Shown in pieces: positions 44,559 through 53,161 of a DNA stretch of 64,000 nt. The stretch is from Carnobacterium_A antarcticum (GTDB lineage: Bacteria; Bacillota; Bacilli; Lactobacillales; Carnobacteriaceae). The stretch lies in NCBI RefSeq assembly GCF_042658365.1, contig NZ_JBHSQC010000015.1; one strand, given 5' to 3'. Below the pieces are notes generated by a model. It saw only the letters and a program-made list of their open reading frames with translations, was not told the DNA's origin and ran no database searches. Made by a program: the position numbers and the translations under genes. The first letter of the stretch is position 1. Every line of letters begins with the position of its first letter.

Positions 44559-44586
44559 ATTATAAATGGTATAGACCATAAGTCAA
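44559..44586 (-). promoter_or_regulatory. nagA promoter with NagR operator in the spacer
   Basis: On the minus strand TTGACT (44581-44586), 16-base spacer, TATAAT (44559-44564). The spacer holds ATGGTCTATACCAT (44566-44579), one base from the symmetric TGGTCTAGACCA core of Bacillus NagR dre sites. Binding here would block RNA polymerase. Confidence 0.8.
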
Positions 44587-44624
44587 GAAAAACCAGCACA
44601 CTTATTCTGAATAAAAGTGTGCTG
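44586..44624 (-). terminator. Intrinsic terminator overlapping the end of the LtaS-like gene
   Basis: CAGCACACTT / AAGTGTGCTG stem with T-run on the minus strand. Its first arm is inside the last codons of the gene, and it abuts the nagA -35. Confidence 0.85.
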
Positions 44625-46509
44625 TTTTGCTGTAGTTCTCTCCAACAGTCGTGTCGTATTGCAATAAGTCATAATCCTGTAGAATCTCCAGCGTTGGCGC
44701 GGTCAATTCTTCCCTTGACTGTTTTGCAGTCTGCGACCCTTTTTCGAGGTAAATCCCTTTTTCAAAAGCCGGTAAAACGTCTTCCAATTCCATCAGCAGC
44801 GCGTAGTAAGGAGTAACCGGCGCACCTGCTGCTTTTAAAACATGGTTCATGAAATAGATGGGGCTAATGGTATCCAATGTTTCGTTTTCACTCTTTTTAG
44901 TTGAAGCAATCAAGACCGGCGTCTGGTGCATCGTTAATTCATCATTGGCCGCTACCACTTCGTCTCCATAAAAACCTGGCAAATGATCACCCCAAAAAAC
45001 AACGATCGTGTCTTCTGCTAAATCCTGCAATTGGTCCAAGAAATTTTTTAAAGCATCGTCGCTATAGGCTAAGCCTTGATAATAATTAGCCGCTTCCGAA
45101 TCATCAGCTGTGTGACTGCCTTTGAATGCTGTAGACGGATAATTCGTTGCATAAGGCATATGGTTTTGCATGGTTACCAGATGAACAAAATCCGCTCGAT
45201 CTGTTTCTTGCAGTTTAGCGAGAATTTCTTGATACGCTGCATAATCAGAAATATACGGATTGTTTTCAAGTTTGTCATCATATGTCATCGTGCCTTCATG
45301 AATAAAGGTATCAAATCCCATTTCCTCATAGACTTGTTTGCGCTTGTACATCGAGGTGTTATAGGGATGGATCGCGGTTGTCGCATGTCCTAACTGCTGT
45401 AAGTACGAAACGACCGATGGCACCTGGTTTAAGCGAGAAGGCATTTGGGTATAAGGAGTGCTTAAGTTAGAAACAAAAGGTTCCATTGATAACCCGGTCA
45501 GAGCTTCGAACTCAATATTCGCCGTGCCTCCGCCATAGCCTTGCGACAACATATTGCCGCTTGTGTGCTGCTCCATTAAAGTTCTGATTTTCGGTATCGG
45601 ATCTTGTGATACTCCAACATGGGCTAATGCAGTGGGGTCTGAAAAGCTTTCATTCATCACATAAATTATATTTACATCGTCTAAGACAGCTGTCCTTGTC
45701 TTATTGATCGTTTGAGCTTGTTTTTCGTACTTTTCCACTAATTGCTCGATACGTTTTTTTGAATAGCCCACTGGTTTCTCCATTGGGGACACATTTAAAT
45801 TGTATAAAAAACCGCCAACAAAACCATTATTGTAATAATTCATTTCTTGGCTGTACGGAATCCAATAAGCATAATCATTGTAAGCTGCTTTGACCCTATT
45901 CCCCGGATCATTAAAAGCATTGATGTAAACTAAAGCCATACTGGATAAAACGAGTAAGCCTGCTCGCAAACCTTTGTTTAATGGTTTTCTCTGATAACCA
46001 GTTGTTTTATTTCGTTTCCGGAAGTATTTGATTAAAGAATATCCTCCTACAAGAAGGATGCCTATTCCAGCTACGCTCAACCATAAAACTCTAGCATCCA
46101 TCATTTTAAGTAAAAAAGGCAGATTCGTGACCATCGCAAAGTCTGAAGGATACATCGGCTCTTCACGAAAGGCCATCTTCTGTTGTGTGGCGATTCCCAT
46201 TCCTAAAGCCAATACTAGCAATACTAAGGCCCCTATACGTCGACTGCCGATCAAACTGACCAGCCACAAGTAAAGAATAAGAAGCACACTGGTTCCCAAT
46301 AAAAATAATTCTGTATGCCATTCAAAGATAAATTTGAACGCCAATTCTGTACTAAATTGGTTTTGAAACACTTGCAGTATAAAATTTGAAACACTTGCAA
46401 CTAAAAAGCCGCTGATTAAAGTTAGCCCCAACTCTTTTAATAGTTGGCTCATTAACGGTTGTTCGGCTGCATGACGTTTTTGTTGTTGCCAACGAGAAGT
46501 TTTCAACAT
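44602..46509 (-). CDS. LTA synthase-family membrane phosphoglycerol transferase
   Basis: 635 residues. Five membrane helices in residues 20-200, then an extracellular sulfatase-like domain: NIIYVMNESFSD (metal Glu), GGGTANIEFEALTG (catalytic Thr), IHPYNTSMYKR, and VFWGDHLPG (metal Asp-His). LtaS enzymes polymerise glycerol-phosphate from phosphatidylglycerol onto a glycolipid. It could be the main synthase, a primase or a teichoic-acid modifier, since genomes of this group often have several. Preceded by a GT2 gene on the same transcript. Confidence 0.85.
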   Translation of the reverse strand: MLKTSRWQQQKRHAAEQPLMSQLLKELGLTLISGFLVASVSNFILQVFQNQFSTELAFKFIFEWHTELFLLGTSVLLILYLWLVSLIGSRRIGALVLLVLALGMGIATQQKMAFREEPMYPSDFAMVTNLPFLLKMMDARVLWLSVAGIGILLVGGYSLIKYFRKRNKTTGYQRKPLNKGLRAGLLVLSSMALVYINAFNDPGNRVKAAYNDYAYWIPYSQEMNYYNNGFVGGFLYNLNVSPMEKPVGYSKKRIEQLVEKYEKQAQTINKTRTAVLDDVNIIYVMNESFSDPTALAHVGVSQDPIPKIRTLMEQHTSGNMLSQGYGGGTANIEFEALTGLSMEPFVSNLSTPYTQMPSRLNQVPSVVSYLQQLGHATTAIHPYNTSMYKRKQVYEEMGFDTFIHEGTMTYDDKLENNPYISDYAAYQEILAKLQETDRADFVHLVTMQNHMPYATNYPSTAFKGSHTADDSEAANYYQGLAYSDDALKNFLDQLQDLAEDTIVVFWGDHLPGFYGDEVVAANDELTMHQTPVLIASTKKSENETLDTISPIYFMNHVLKAAGAPVTPYYALLMELEDVLPAFEKGIYLEKGSQTAKQSREELTAPTLEILQDYDLLQYDTTVGENYSKTAHFYSE

Positions 46510-46548
46510 CTCTTTAACCTCCCTTTTACCTCAGCAAAACGGTTTACT

Positions 46549-47505
46549 TCAGTTTTTTTCTTTTTGATTTTGGTCCGTTTCTTTTAAAATATACAATGGC
46601 CGTTTTTTTGTCTCTAAGTAAGTTTTCCCTAAATATTTCCCTACAATTCCTAAACAAAAAAGTTGAAGGCCGCCAATCGCTAAGATGATTGTTACTAATG
46701 AAGGCCAGCCGGCTGTTGGATCATCAAAAATCAATGTGCGGATAATGATAACTCCTAAGAAGAAGATAGCTAAAACAAAAGAGAATAATCCGACAAATGA
46801 AGCAATCGTCAGCGGTATCTCAGAAAAATTGACAATCGCATCTAATGAGTACTTAAACAAATTCCAAAAAGACCATGAAGATTTTCCAGCCACACGTTCT
46901 TTATTTTCGTAAGGCAAATAATAGGTTTCAAAACCGACCCAGCTGAAAATGCCTTTTGAAAAACGATTCACTTCACTAACAGAAAGAACAGCGTCAACCA
47001 TTTGCCTGGTCATCAAGCGATAGTCTCTAGCACCATCAACAAATTCAGTATCTGAAATTCGATTCATTAGCTGGTAAAAACGTTTGGCAAAAAATGAACG
47101 AATGGGTGGTTCCCCCTTACGCGTAATGCGGCAAGTTCCGATACAGTCATAGGCTTTAGTTCTTAACAACGCCAGCATTTCTGGCAGCAACTCTGGCGGA
47201 TCTTGCAAGTCGGCATCCATTACAGCCACATAATCGCCCTTAGCATGTTGCAGTCCGGCAGCTAAAGCTGCTTCTTTTCCAAAATTTCTAGAAAAAGATA
47301 AGTACCTTACACGGATTGGATTTTGACTAGCAAATTCTTTAATGACTTTTAACGTACGATCTTTAGAACCGTCATTGACAAAAATATATTCAATGTCAGC
47401 GTTTATGAGTTTCTTACGCACAGCTTCCAATTCAGAATAGAATAATGGCAAAGCTTGTTCTTCATTAAAACATGGAACAACAATCGAAATCCATTCTGTA
47501 TTCAC
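46549..47505 (-). CDS. GT2 polyprenyl-phosphate sugar transferase (GtrB/CsbB-like)
   Basis: 318 residues. N-terminal GT-A domain with VPCFNEEQALP, VMDADLQDPPE (DxD-type) and then two C-terminal membrane helices at about 230-295. Enzymes of this layout load glucose or GlcNAc onto undecaprenyl phosphate for extracellular glycosylation of LTA or other wall polymers. It is 39 bases before the LtaS-like gene, suggesting LTA glycosylation. A GtrA-type flippase is not adjacent. Confidence 0.85.
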   Translation of the reverse strand: MNTEWISIVVPCFNEEQALPLFYSELEAVRKKLINADIEYIFVNDGSKDRTLKVIKEFASQNPIRVRYLSFSRNFGKEAALAAGLQHAKGDYVAVMDADLQDPPELLPEMLALLRTKAYDCIGTCRITRKGEPPIRSFFAKRFYQLMNRISDTEFVDGARDYRLMTRQMVDAVLSVSEVNRFSKGIFSWVGFETYYLPYENKERVAGKSSWSFWNLFKYSLDAIVNFSEIPLTIASFVGLFSFVLAIFFLGVIIIRTLIFDDPTAGWPSLVTIILAIGGLQLFCLGIVGKYLGKTYLETKKRPLYILKETDQNQKEKN

Positions 47506-47552
47506 TGCTTTCCCTCTCTTTCTAACAAATCCTGAATCTTTTCTGCCTAAAG

Positions 47553-47590
47553 AAAAAGACCGTTCTTCTCAACCTAAGAACAGCCTTTTT
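47553..47590 (-). terminator. Intrinsic terminator after nadE
   Basis: AAAAAGaCcGTTCTT pairs with AAGAACaGcCTTTTT (two mismatched positions), T-run on the minus strand. Confidence 0.75.
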
Positions 47591-47613
47591 AATTAGTTCT
47601 TTAATCGATGACA

Positions 47614-48441
47614 TTATTTCCAAAAATCGTCAAAAATGGTAATCGGCAAGTGCCGCTTGTGTTCTGTTTTAAGGTACCAACTTTCAATTTGTCTAGCGGC
47701 TGCCGGATCGATCGCTTTCCCTTCAAGGTAATCATCAATTTCATCGTAAGTTACCCCTAAAGCCACTTCATCAGCCAATCCAGGTTTGTTGTCTTCTAAG
47801 TCAGCCGTCGGAATTTTCAGGTACAAATGTTCAGGAGCACCTAAAGCCTGAAGCATGGCCCTTCCTTGACGTTTGTTTAAACGCACGAGTGGATTAATAT
47901 CTGAACCGCCATCCCCGTACTTAGTGTAGAAACCCGTCACTGATTCAGCTGCATGATCGCTGCCGACGACTGCCCCTTGATACATTCCAGCAATAGCGTA
48001 TTGAGCGATCATTCGTTGCCGCGCTTTGATGTTTCCTTTGACAAAATCGTTTATTTCCACACCGGTTTCTTCCAATGCTATAACGATTCCATCCGTAGCA
48101 GATTTGATATTGACCCGTACGCTTTCATCAGCCCCAATAAAATCAATCGCATCGATTGCATCTTGTTCATCCGTTTGTTCCCCATAGGGTAAGCGAACAG
48201 CAATAAAACCGTATTCAGTATCGCCGGTCTCTTCTCGCATTTCCGTTAATGCGATTTGGCTTAATTTCCCGCCCAATGTTGAATCTTGTCCGCCGCTGAT
48301 GCCCAATACTAAAGTCTTTAAAAAAGGGTGTTTATGAAGATAAGCTTTTAAAAAATCCACACTTTTCCGAATTTCTTGCTGAACATCTATTTCAGGCAAA
48401 ACATGCAATTCTTTAATGATTTTTTCTTGTAAGTTTGTCAT
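47614..48441 (-). CDS. nadE: Ammonia-dependent NAD+ synthetase
   Basis: 275 residues without a glutaminase domain. ATP-pyrophosphatase P-loop GISGGQDST at 47-55, and GSDHAAE and KYGDGGSDINPL motifs. It makes NAD from deamido-NAD and ammonia, the last step of nicotinate salvage begun by PncB encoded upstream. Confidence 0.96.
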   Translation of the reverse strand: MTNLQEKIIKELHVLPEIDVQQEIRKSVDFLKAYLHKHPFLKTLVLGISGGQDSTLGGKLSQIALTEMREETGDTEYGFIAVRLPYGEQTDEQDAIDAIDFIGADESVRVNIKSATDGIVIALEETGVEINDFVKGNIKARQRMIAQYAIAGMYQGAVVGSDHAAESVTGFYTKYGDGGSDINPLVRLNKRQGRAMLQALGAPEHLYLKIPTADLEDNKPGLADEVALGVTYDEIDDYLEGKAIDPAAARQIESWYLKTEHKRHLPITIFDDFWK

Positions 48442-48521
48442 CTTTCCAACCTCTTTCTATGTTGTTTTCTGCTGTTTAGTATAGCACAATTCAGGCGAGC
48501 TCTCTATTTTTTCAAACCGCC

Positions 48522-48555
48522 AAACAAAAAAGAACCGCTAAAAAACGGTTCTTTT
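48522..48555 (-). terminator. Intrinsic terminator between pncB and nadE
   Basis: AAAAGAACCG / CGGTTCTTTT 10-base stem, T-run on the minus strand. nadE is probably transcribed separately. Confidence 0.85.
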
Positions 48556-48579
48556 GGGCTTGCTGCTCTGCATTTTGTC

Positions 48580-50046
48580 TTACAACTCTTGTTCATTGAT
48601 TTTTTTTCGAATAGCCGCAATGTAGTTCATCTTATGATCCCATGCGTCCTGAGACAAGTCTACCGGATAAGGCTCTGGATTTAAGCTCCGTTTGTATTCT
48701 TCCCATAGAGCATCTAAACTCGCTGTCGCATAGTCTTTGATTTCGCCTAAGCATGGCAGTACATAAGTTTGTTCACCATCTACAAAGATCTCTTGCAACA
48801 ATGGACGAGCTGTATAATTGGTCACTGTTTTATTGATGTACGTATGGACTGGATGAAACATAAATAATTCTTTTGCTTCATCTGGCTTTTCTTCCCACAA
48901 AGTGATGTAGTCGCCTTCTGATTTTCCGTCGTCGTTACCAGTGATTCGCCAAACTTGTTTTTTACCGGGGGTCGAAACTTTTTCCGCATTGCTGGAAATT
49001 TTTAATGTATCGACCATTTGGCCATTTTCATCTTCAATGGAAACCAGCTTATATACGGCTCCTAGTGCTGGTTGGTCATAAGCCGTAATTAATTTTGTCC
49101 CCACACCCCAGACATCGATCTTGGCTCCTTGCATTTTTAAATTTAAAATAGTTTTTTCATCTAAATCATTCGAAGCATAAATTTTAGCTTCCGGAAAACC
49201 AGCGGCATCTAATTGTTGGCGGACTTTTTTAGAAATATAGGCCATATCTCCGCTGTCTAATCGAACACCTAAAAAGTTGATGCTGTCTCCCATTTCTTTG
49301 GCAACTTTAATAGCTGTTGGAACGCCTGATTTTAGCGTATCATATGTGTCCACTAAAAAAACACAATCTTTATGCGTCAGTGCATAAGCTTTAAAAGCCT
49401 CATAGTCATTCCGATAAACTTGGACTAGAGAGTGTGCATGTGTTCCGCTGGCTGGGATACCGAATATTTTTGCAGCTCGCACGTTGCTTGTAGCATCGCA
49501 GCCTCCGATATAAGAAGCTCTCGTTCCCCAAATAGCAGCGTCCATTTCTTGAGCTCTTCTTGATCCAAACTCTAAAACAGGCTCATTTCCGACGACCGTT
49601 TTGATTTGTGAAGCTTTTGTCGCAATCAGCGTTTGATAATTAACAATATTTAAAATTGCTGTTTCAACAAATTGGCAATCTACCAGAGGTCCTTCAACTT
49701 GAATAATAGGTTCGTTGGCAAAGACAACCTCGCCTTCCACCATAGAACGAATCGTGGCTCTAAATTTGAACTCAGCTAAATACTCCAAAAACGACTCTGG
49801 ATAATCGCCAACATCTCTTAAATACTCGATATCTGTTTCAGAAAATTTTAATTGATTAATATAGGATATGACGCGTTCTAAACCTGCAAAAATAGCATAG
49901 CCGCTTTCAAATGGATTGCTTCTAAAATAGCATTCGAATACCGCATGATTATCTGCTTTCCCCAATTCCCAATAGGTTTTCATCATATTGATTTGATACA
50001 GATCGGTATGTAACGCCCAACTATCATCTGGATAGACCTTATTCAT
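48580..50046 (-). CDS. pncB: Nicotinate phosphoribosyltransferase
   Basis: 488 residues from the ATG at 50044-50046, with GGGAGAG upstream. The frame could start at a TTG 5 codons earlier, which would overlap that site. LHTDLYQINMMKTYWE and FGSRRAQEMDAAIWG / GGCDATSNVRA mark the large bacterial NAPRTase group. Makes nicotinate mononucleotide. No de novo NAD genes are seen nearby. Confidence 0.95.
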   Translation of the reverse strand: MNKVYPDDSWALHTDLYQINMMKTYWELGKADNHAVFECYFRSNPFESGYAIFAGLERVISYINQLKFSETDIEYLRDVGDYPESFLEYLAEFKFRATIRSMVEGEVVFANEPIIQVEGPLVDCQFVETAILNIVNYQTLIATKASQIKTVVGNEPVLEFGSRRAQEMDAAIWGTRASYIGGCDATSNVRAAKIFGIPASGTHAHSLVQVYRNDYEAFKAYALTHKDCVFLVDTYDTLKSGVPTAIKVAKEMGDSINFLGVRLDSGDMAYISKKVRQQLDAAGFPEAKIYASNDLDEKTILNLKMQGAKIDVWGVGTKLITAYDQPALGAVYKLVSIEDENGQMVDTLKISSNAEKVSTPGKKQVWRITGNDDGKSEGDYITLWEEKPDEAKELFMFHPVHTYINKTVTNYTARPLLQEIFVDGEQTYVLPCLGEIKDYATASLDALWEEYKRSLNPEPYPVDLSQDAWDHKMNYIAAIRKKINEQEL

Positions 50047-50191
50047 GTGATTCTCTCCCAACTACTAATTTGCTTTCTTGCTTAATATCATACCATAAAA
50101 ACTCCAAAAACAACTTTATCACTCTGTTTTTTTAAGAGATTCTTCCTTTTATAACAGAGAAAAGACCACTTGTTTTTCCTTGAGTAATCAC

Positions 50192-50225
50192 AAAAAAAAC
50201 GTTCTCAAAGAGAACCGTTTTTTTG
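50192..50225 (-). terminator. Intrinsic terminator after DoxX gene
   Basis: AAAACGTTCTC pairs with GAGAACcGTTTT (one bulge), T-run on the minus strand. Confidence 0.75.
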
Positions 50226-50237
50226 TTTTATTTAATT

Positions 50238-50597
50238 TTATTGTCCTAGAATAAAGGGCCAATTCAAAACCATGATCAGTACCCCTAAAATCAAGACTGC
50301 AACTGGCACCAAGATTTTTTGTAAAGGATCTCTAATTTTAATTTGAGTAAAAATAGCTCCGATCATAATGATCGTAATTAGTGCCCCACCCCACGCTGCT
50401 GAAGTTTGGTTGACAATACCATAAAGAACTAAAATAGCTGCAATAATTTCAATGACTCCAGAAACCGGCCTGAACCACTGAGGGTAACCATAGCGATCAA
50501 ATGCCTCCGCTCTTTGTTTAGAGCTGAATTTAACAAAACCAAACGCTAAAAATAAGATCCCTAAGACCAATTGGATAATAATAGATAAAAAACTCAT
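50238..50597 (-). CDS. DoxX-family membrane protein
   Basis: 119 residues with four membrane helices. The first helix followed by FVKFSSKQRAEAFDRYGYP and then PVSGVIEIIAAILVLYG is the DoxX/DUF417 pattern. Function in bacteria of this kind is not known, and redox or small-molecule roles have been proposed for the family. Single-gene unit. Confidence 0.8.
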   Translation of the reverse strand: MSFLSIIIQLVLGILFLAFGFVKFSSKQRAEAFDRYGYPQWFRPVSGVIEIIAAILVLYGIVNQTSAAWGGALITIIMIGAIFTQIKIRDPLQKILVPVAVLILGVLIMVLNWPFILGQ

Positions 50598-50795
50598 TGA
50601 TTTCCCTCCTTAAAAAATAACCTTTCTATCCTCTTAGTTTACTCCATTCGCTTGCCGAATAGAAGAAAAGAGCTCTTGAAATAAAAAACAAGCGACATAT
50701 CATTTGGCCAAAAGGCTCTCCAGTTTACTTTTGAATACATTCAGTATAGATTGAAAGCAGAGACTAAATAAGCTAAAATAAGGAGCTAATTCAAA

Positions 50796-51221
50796 GTGAA
50801 AAAGAATCTCAGACTAACTGTTGTGTTAACAATCATTTTATTTCTTAGTGGCTGCAGACTTGTAAAAAAAGACAGCACATCCGACTCCGCACATTCCTTT
50901 TCTGGCTCTTCACCAACAGAAAGTGTGGAATACAACGGAACTGTAAAAGAAGACGGCATAACCAATGAGCAGCAGCTTACAGTAAGCAACTTAAAACCGG
51001 TTGAAGCAAATGAACGCTCCCTTTCTTTTGATGAAGTCATTCTTTTAACAAAAGAAGTTCCCCTTCTAAATGCTGAAACTCATGAAAAAGTGAATGTTGA
51101 AGATATCAAGGCTGGAACTTCTGTCACTGTTTTTTTAATTCCTGAACCAATCACCACCCGGTCGTTGCCGCCGCAAATCCCTGGTAATAGTATTTTGAAA
51201 ATTCTAGTTTCTAAAAAATAA
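50796..51221 (+). CDS. Small lipoprotein of unknown function
   Basis: 141 residues, GTG start with AAGGAG 9 bases upstream. Signal peptide with lipobox LSGC, cysteine 20. Residues 28-45 are Ser-rich. The remainder (about 50-141) is a compact beta-rich domain ending TTRSLPPQIPGNSILKILV, similar in feel to DUF3221-type OB-fold lipoproteins, though this is only pattern recognition. Alone on the plus strand, directly before the inverted-repeat element. Confidence 0.7.
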   Translation: MKKNLRLTVVLTIILFLSGCRLVKKDSTSDSAHSFSGSSPTESVEYNGTVKEDGITNEQQLTVSNLKPVEANERSLSFDEVILLTKEVPLLNAETHEKVNVEDIKAGTSVTVFLIPEPITTRSLPPQIPGNSILKILVSKK

Positions 51222-51236
51222 AAAAAGGGAGTGAGA

Positions 51237-51388
51237 CAAAAAGCGTTTAGACCCGAATCTTCTACTTCACATACCGTATCCCTAAGCAGCTAAAGCTGCA
51301 AGGGCTAAGGAAACTGGAACGGATAAGCGCTGTATGGTCACAGACCATCGAGCATTATTCGTGAAGTGGACGTCGGGTCTGCTTTTTG
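51237..51388. repeat. Cloverleaf-like inverted-repeat element
   Basis: 152 bases closed by three matched arm pairs: CAAAAAGC (51237-51244) with GCTTTTTG (51381-51388), AGACCCGA (51249-51256) with TCGGGTCT (51373-51380), ACTTCAC (51264-51270) with GTGAAGT (51361-51367). Inside are a CCCT/GCAGC hairpin (51280-51304) and a perfect ATGGTC-ACA-GACCAT hairpin (51334-51348). No coding frame. It looks like a small dispersed repeat or structured RNA. Confidence 0.7.
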
Positions 51389-51425
51389 GAACACGTTCTA
51401 GAATAAATATTCGGATATGCAAAAA

Positions 51426-51450
51426 AGGTTGGGACTTTTGTCCCAACCTC
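51426..51450 (-). terminator. Intrinsic terminator after the 7-TM protein gene
   Basis: AGGTTGGGAC / GTCCCAACCT stem with a short loop and T-run on the minus strand (A-run 51421-51426). Confidence 0.88.
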
Positions 51451-51455
51451 TTTTC

Positions 51456-52268
51456 TCATTTACGGTGTGCTTCTCTAGTTAATAGCGTAAAACCAATTAA
51501 ATAAATTCCAACAAGCGTTGCTTGTGTTGCTATAAAAATCGCAATCGGATTAGAGTCAAATGCCATAAATGAAATACCGGCTTGTTTTCCAATAAACCAC
51601 AGCTTTAAACTTGAGAACCCATAAGAAATCGCTAATACCAGAAATAAGTATTTCCAAAGAGAATAACGGTTTTCCCATAATTTAACCAACGCATAAAAAG
51701 ACACTAGCATCACCATTAACGGTATGAGAATGACTTGCACTAAAACCGTTGGTTGGTTTCTTAAGTACGGTTCCATTGTCACCAACGAATGCACCAAACC
51801 GACTCCATTATAAATGGTAGCGGCAGTCAATAAAAAAAATCCTGTTTTCTCTAATCTCGTTTTGAGAGTTTTTCCTGTTTCGCTATTATCCGTTAAAAGC
51901 GGTTCGCTTTTAGTTTGAATGTCTTTAGTTGCGAAAAACAGCAGCACCGTTGAAATAAAATAAAGAATTCCCAAAAGTAATGCTAACAATTGTCTGAACC
52001 CTGCAGTAGCTAATAAAATACTCAATAAAAGATAAGGGACCAGATAGAAAGTTTTGTTTTTATAAACAACTTGGTAAAAACTAAACCACTTCACCGCTTC
52101 GAACATTAAAGCTATGAATATGATTTGAATCGCCTCTGTATAGGAAGGAGGCGCCCCTGCGATTTCTATGGTGCTGAGCCTAACCAATCCATAGGAAATA
52201 ACTATCAGCGTTCCTGTAGATAAAATATTGCTGATCATTAATAAGATAGTTCCAGTTGTTTTTTTCAT
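51456..52268 (-). CDS. Unknown polytopic membrane protein
   Basis: 270 residues with about seven hydrophobic segments (near 8-28, 46-62, 72-95, 97-115, 146-165, 178-200, 209-225, 242-262; one may not span). No motif was recognised and there is no signal peptide beyond the first helix. Single-gene unit with its own terminator. Function unknown. Confidence 0.65.
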   Translation of the reverse strand: MKKTTGTILLMISNILSTGTLIVISYGLVRLSTIEIAGAPPSYTEAIQIIFIALMFEAVKWFSFYQVVYKNKTFYLVPYLLLSILLATAGFRQLLALLLGILYFISTVLLFFATKDIQTKSEPLLTDNSETGKTLKTRLEKTGFFLLTAATIYNGVGLVHSLVTMEPYLRNQPTVLVQVILIPLMVMLVSFYALVKLWENRYSLWKYLFLVLAISYGFSSLKLWFIGKQAGISFMAFDSNPIAIFIATQATLVGIYLIGFTLLTREAHRK

Positions 52269-52531
52269 TTGACACCGCCTGTTTTAGAGTACTGTTATCA
52301 GCCAGTTCTTATTCGCTAAACCATATTCTCTTCATTAATAAAAGATGCAGCGAATAGTATCACAAGTATATCAAAACGGAAAATAGAGTAAAGCGATAAG
52401 ACTAAGCTTGAAAGAAGTAAAAGGACAAGTCGGTTCCCCAGAATAACCCTTCCATACAATCGGTTTTGCATCAGTTAGCTGAGTGCATAGCGCTAATCTT
52501 CTTCACCTTCCAAATGATAAATATTAACATG

Positions 52532-52921
52532 TTATTCGAAAGACCGTTCCATTACAAATAATCTAACCTCTTCGCACATTTTTTTATCTGGCCTTTTTAG
52601 AAAGACATCCTCTCCTTCATTGTAACCTTCGGGTTTCCAATTTTGTTCAGGGAATCCTTCTTGTTCAAATACTTCACGAAGATAACCAATAGCTTCTCCC
52701 CAGGTAGAAAACACGGTAAAAGGGTGTGGCATTTGGCCTTCATCATTCCAAACTGCCCACTTATTATCTGGGAGTTCGGTAGCAAACCACCAAGCATCCC
52801 GTTCAGAATAAAAAATGGCAAACGTATTTTCTTTAGCCTCTTTCCATTTTTGATAACCTAATTTTATCGCAAAGGGATCGTAGTCCCTAATAAAAATTCT
52901 TTTCAAATACTTTCTGATCAT
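52532..52921 (-). CDS. Small aromatic-rich cytosolic protein, unknown
   Basis: 129 residues, rich in Trp, Tyr and Phe and acidic residues. The N-terminus MIRKYLKRIFIRDYDPFAIKL is basic and the middle WWFATELPDNKWAVWNDEGQ is strikingly aromatic. No signal peptide or known domain was recognised. Flanked by 240-260 bases of noncoding DNA on both sides, so it is an orphan unit. Confidence 0.6.
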   Translation of the reverse strand: MIRKYLKRIFIRDYDPFAIKLGYQKWKEAKENTFAIFYSERDAWWFATELPDNKWAVWNDEGQMPHPFTVFSTWGEAIGYLREVFEQEGFPEQNWKPEGYNEGEDVFLKRPDKKMCEEVRLFVMERSFE

Positions 52922-53032
52922 TTTCTGTCCCTCATTCCCTTCATTTTTTCACGCCGCTTCTTTTACTTTTTAAAGCTTAGTATACCGGTAAAAGCTACGG
53001 TTTGAAACTATCTCTCATAGGCTTTTAAAATC

Positions 53033-53075
53033 AAAAAAAGACCTTTTATAAGTTCAGTGAACTCACAAAAGGTCT
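53033..53075 (-). terminator. Intrinsic terminator of groESL
   Basis: AGACCTTTT / AAAAGGTCT with an inner AGTTCA / TGAACT stem, T-run on the minus strand. Confidence 0.85.
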
Positions 53076-53161
53076 TCTCTAATCAATCAAATTTAATTGT
53101 TTTAAAATCAAAAGTTAGCAAAATGTTGATATTTCACTAAGAATTACTCTACAAATCCTTC

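Noticed and set aside
50786..51040. Minus-strand frame opposite the small lipoprotein
   Set aside because: The plus-strand frame has a lipobox and ribosome site, and the antisense frame has neither.
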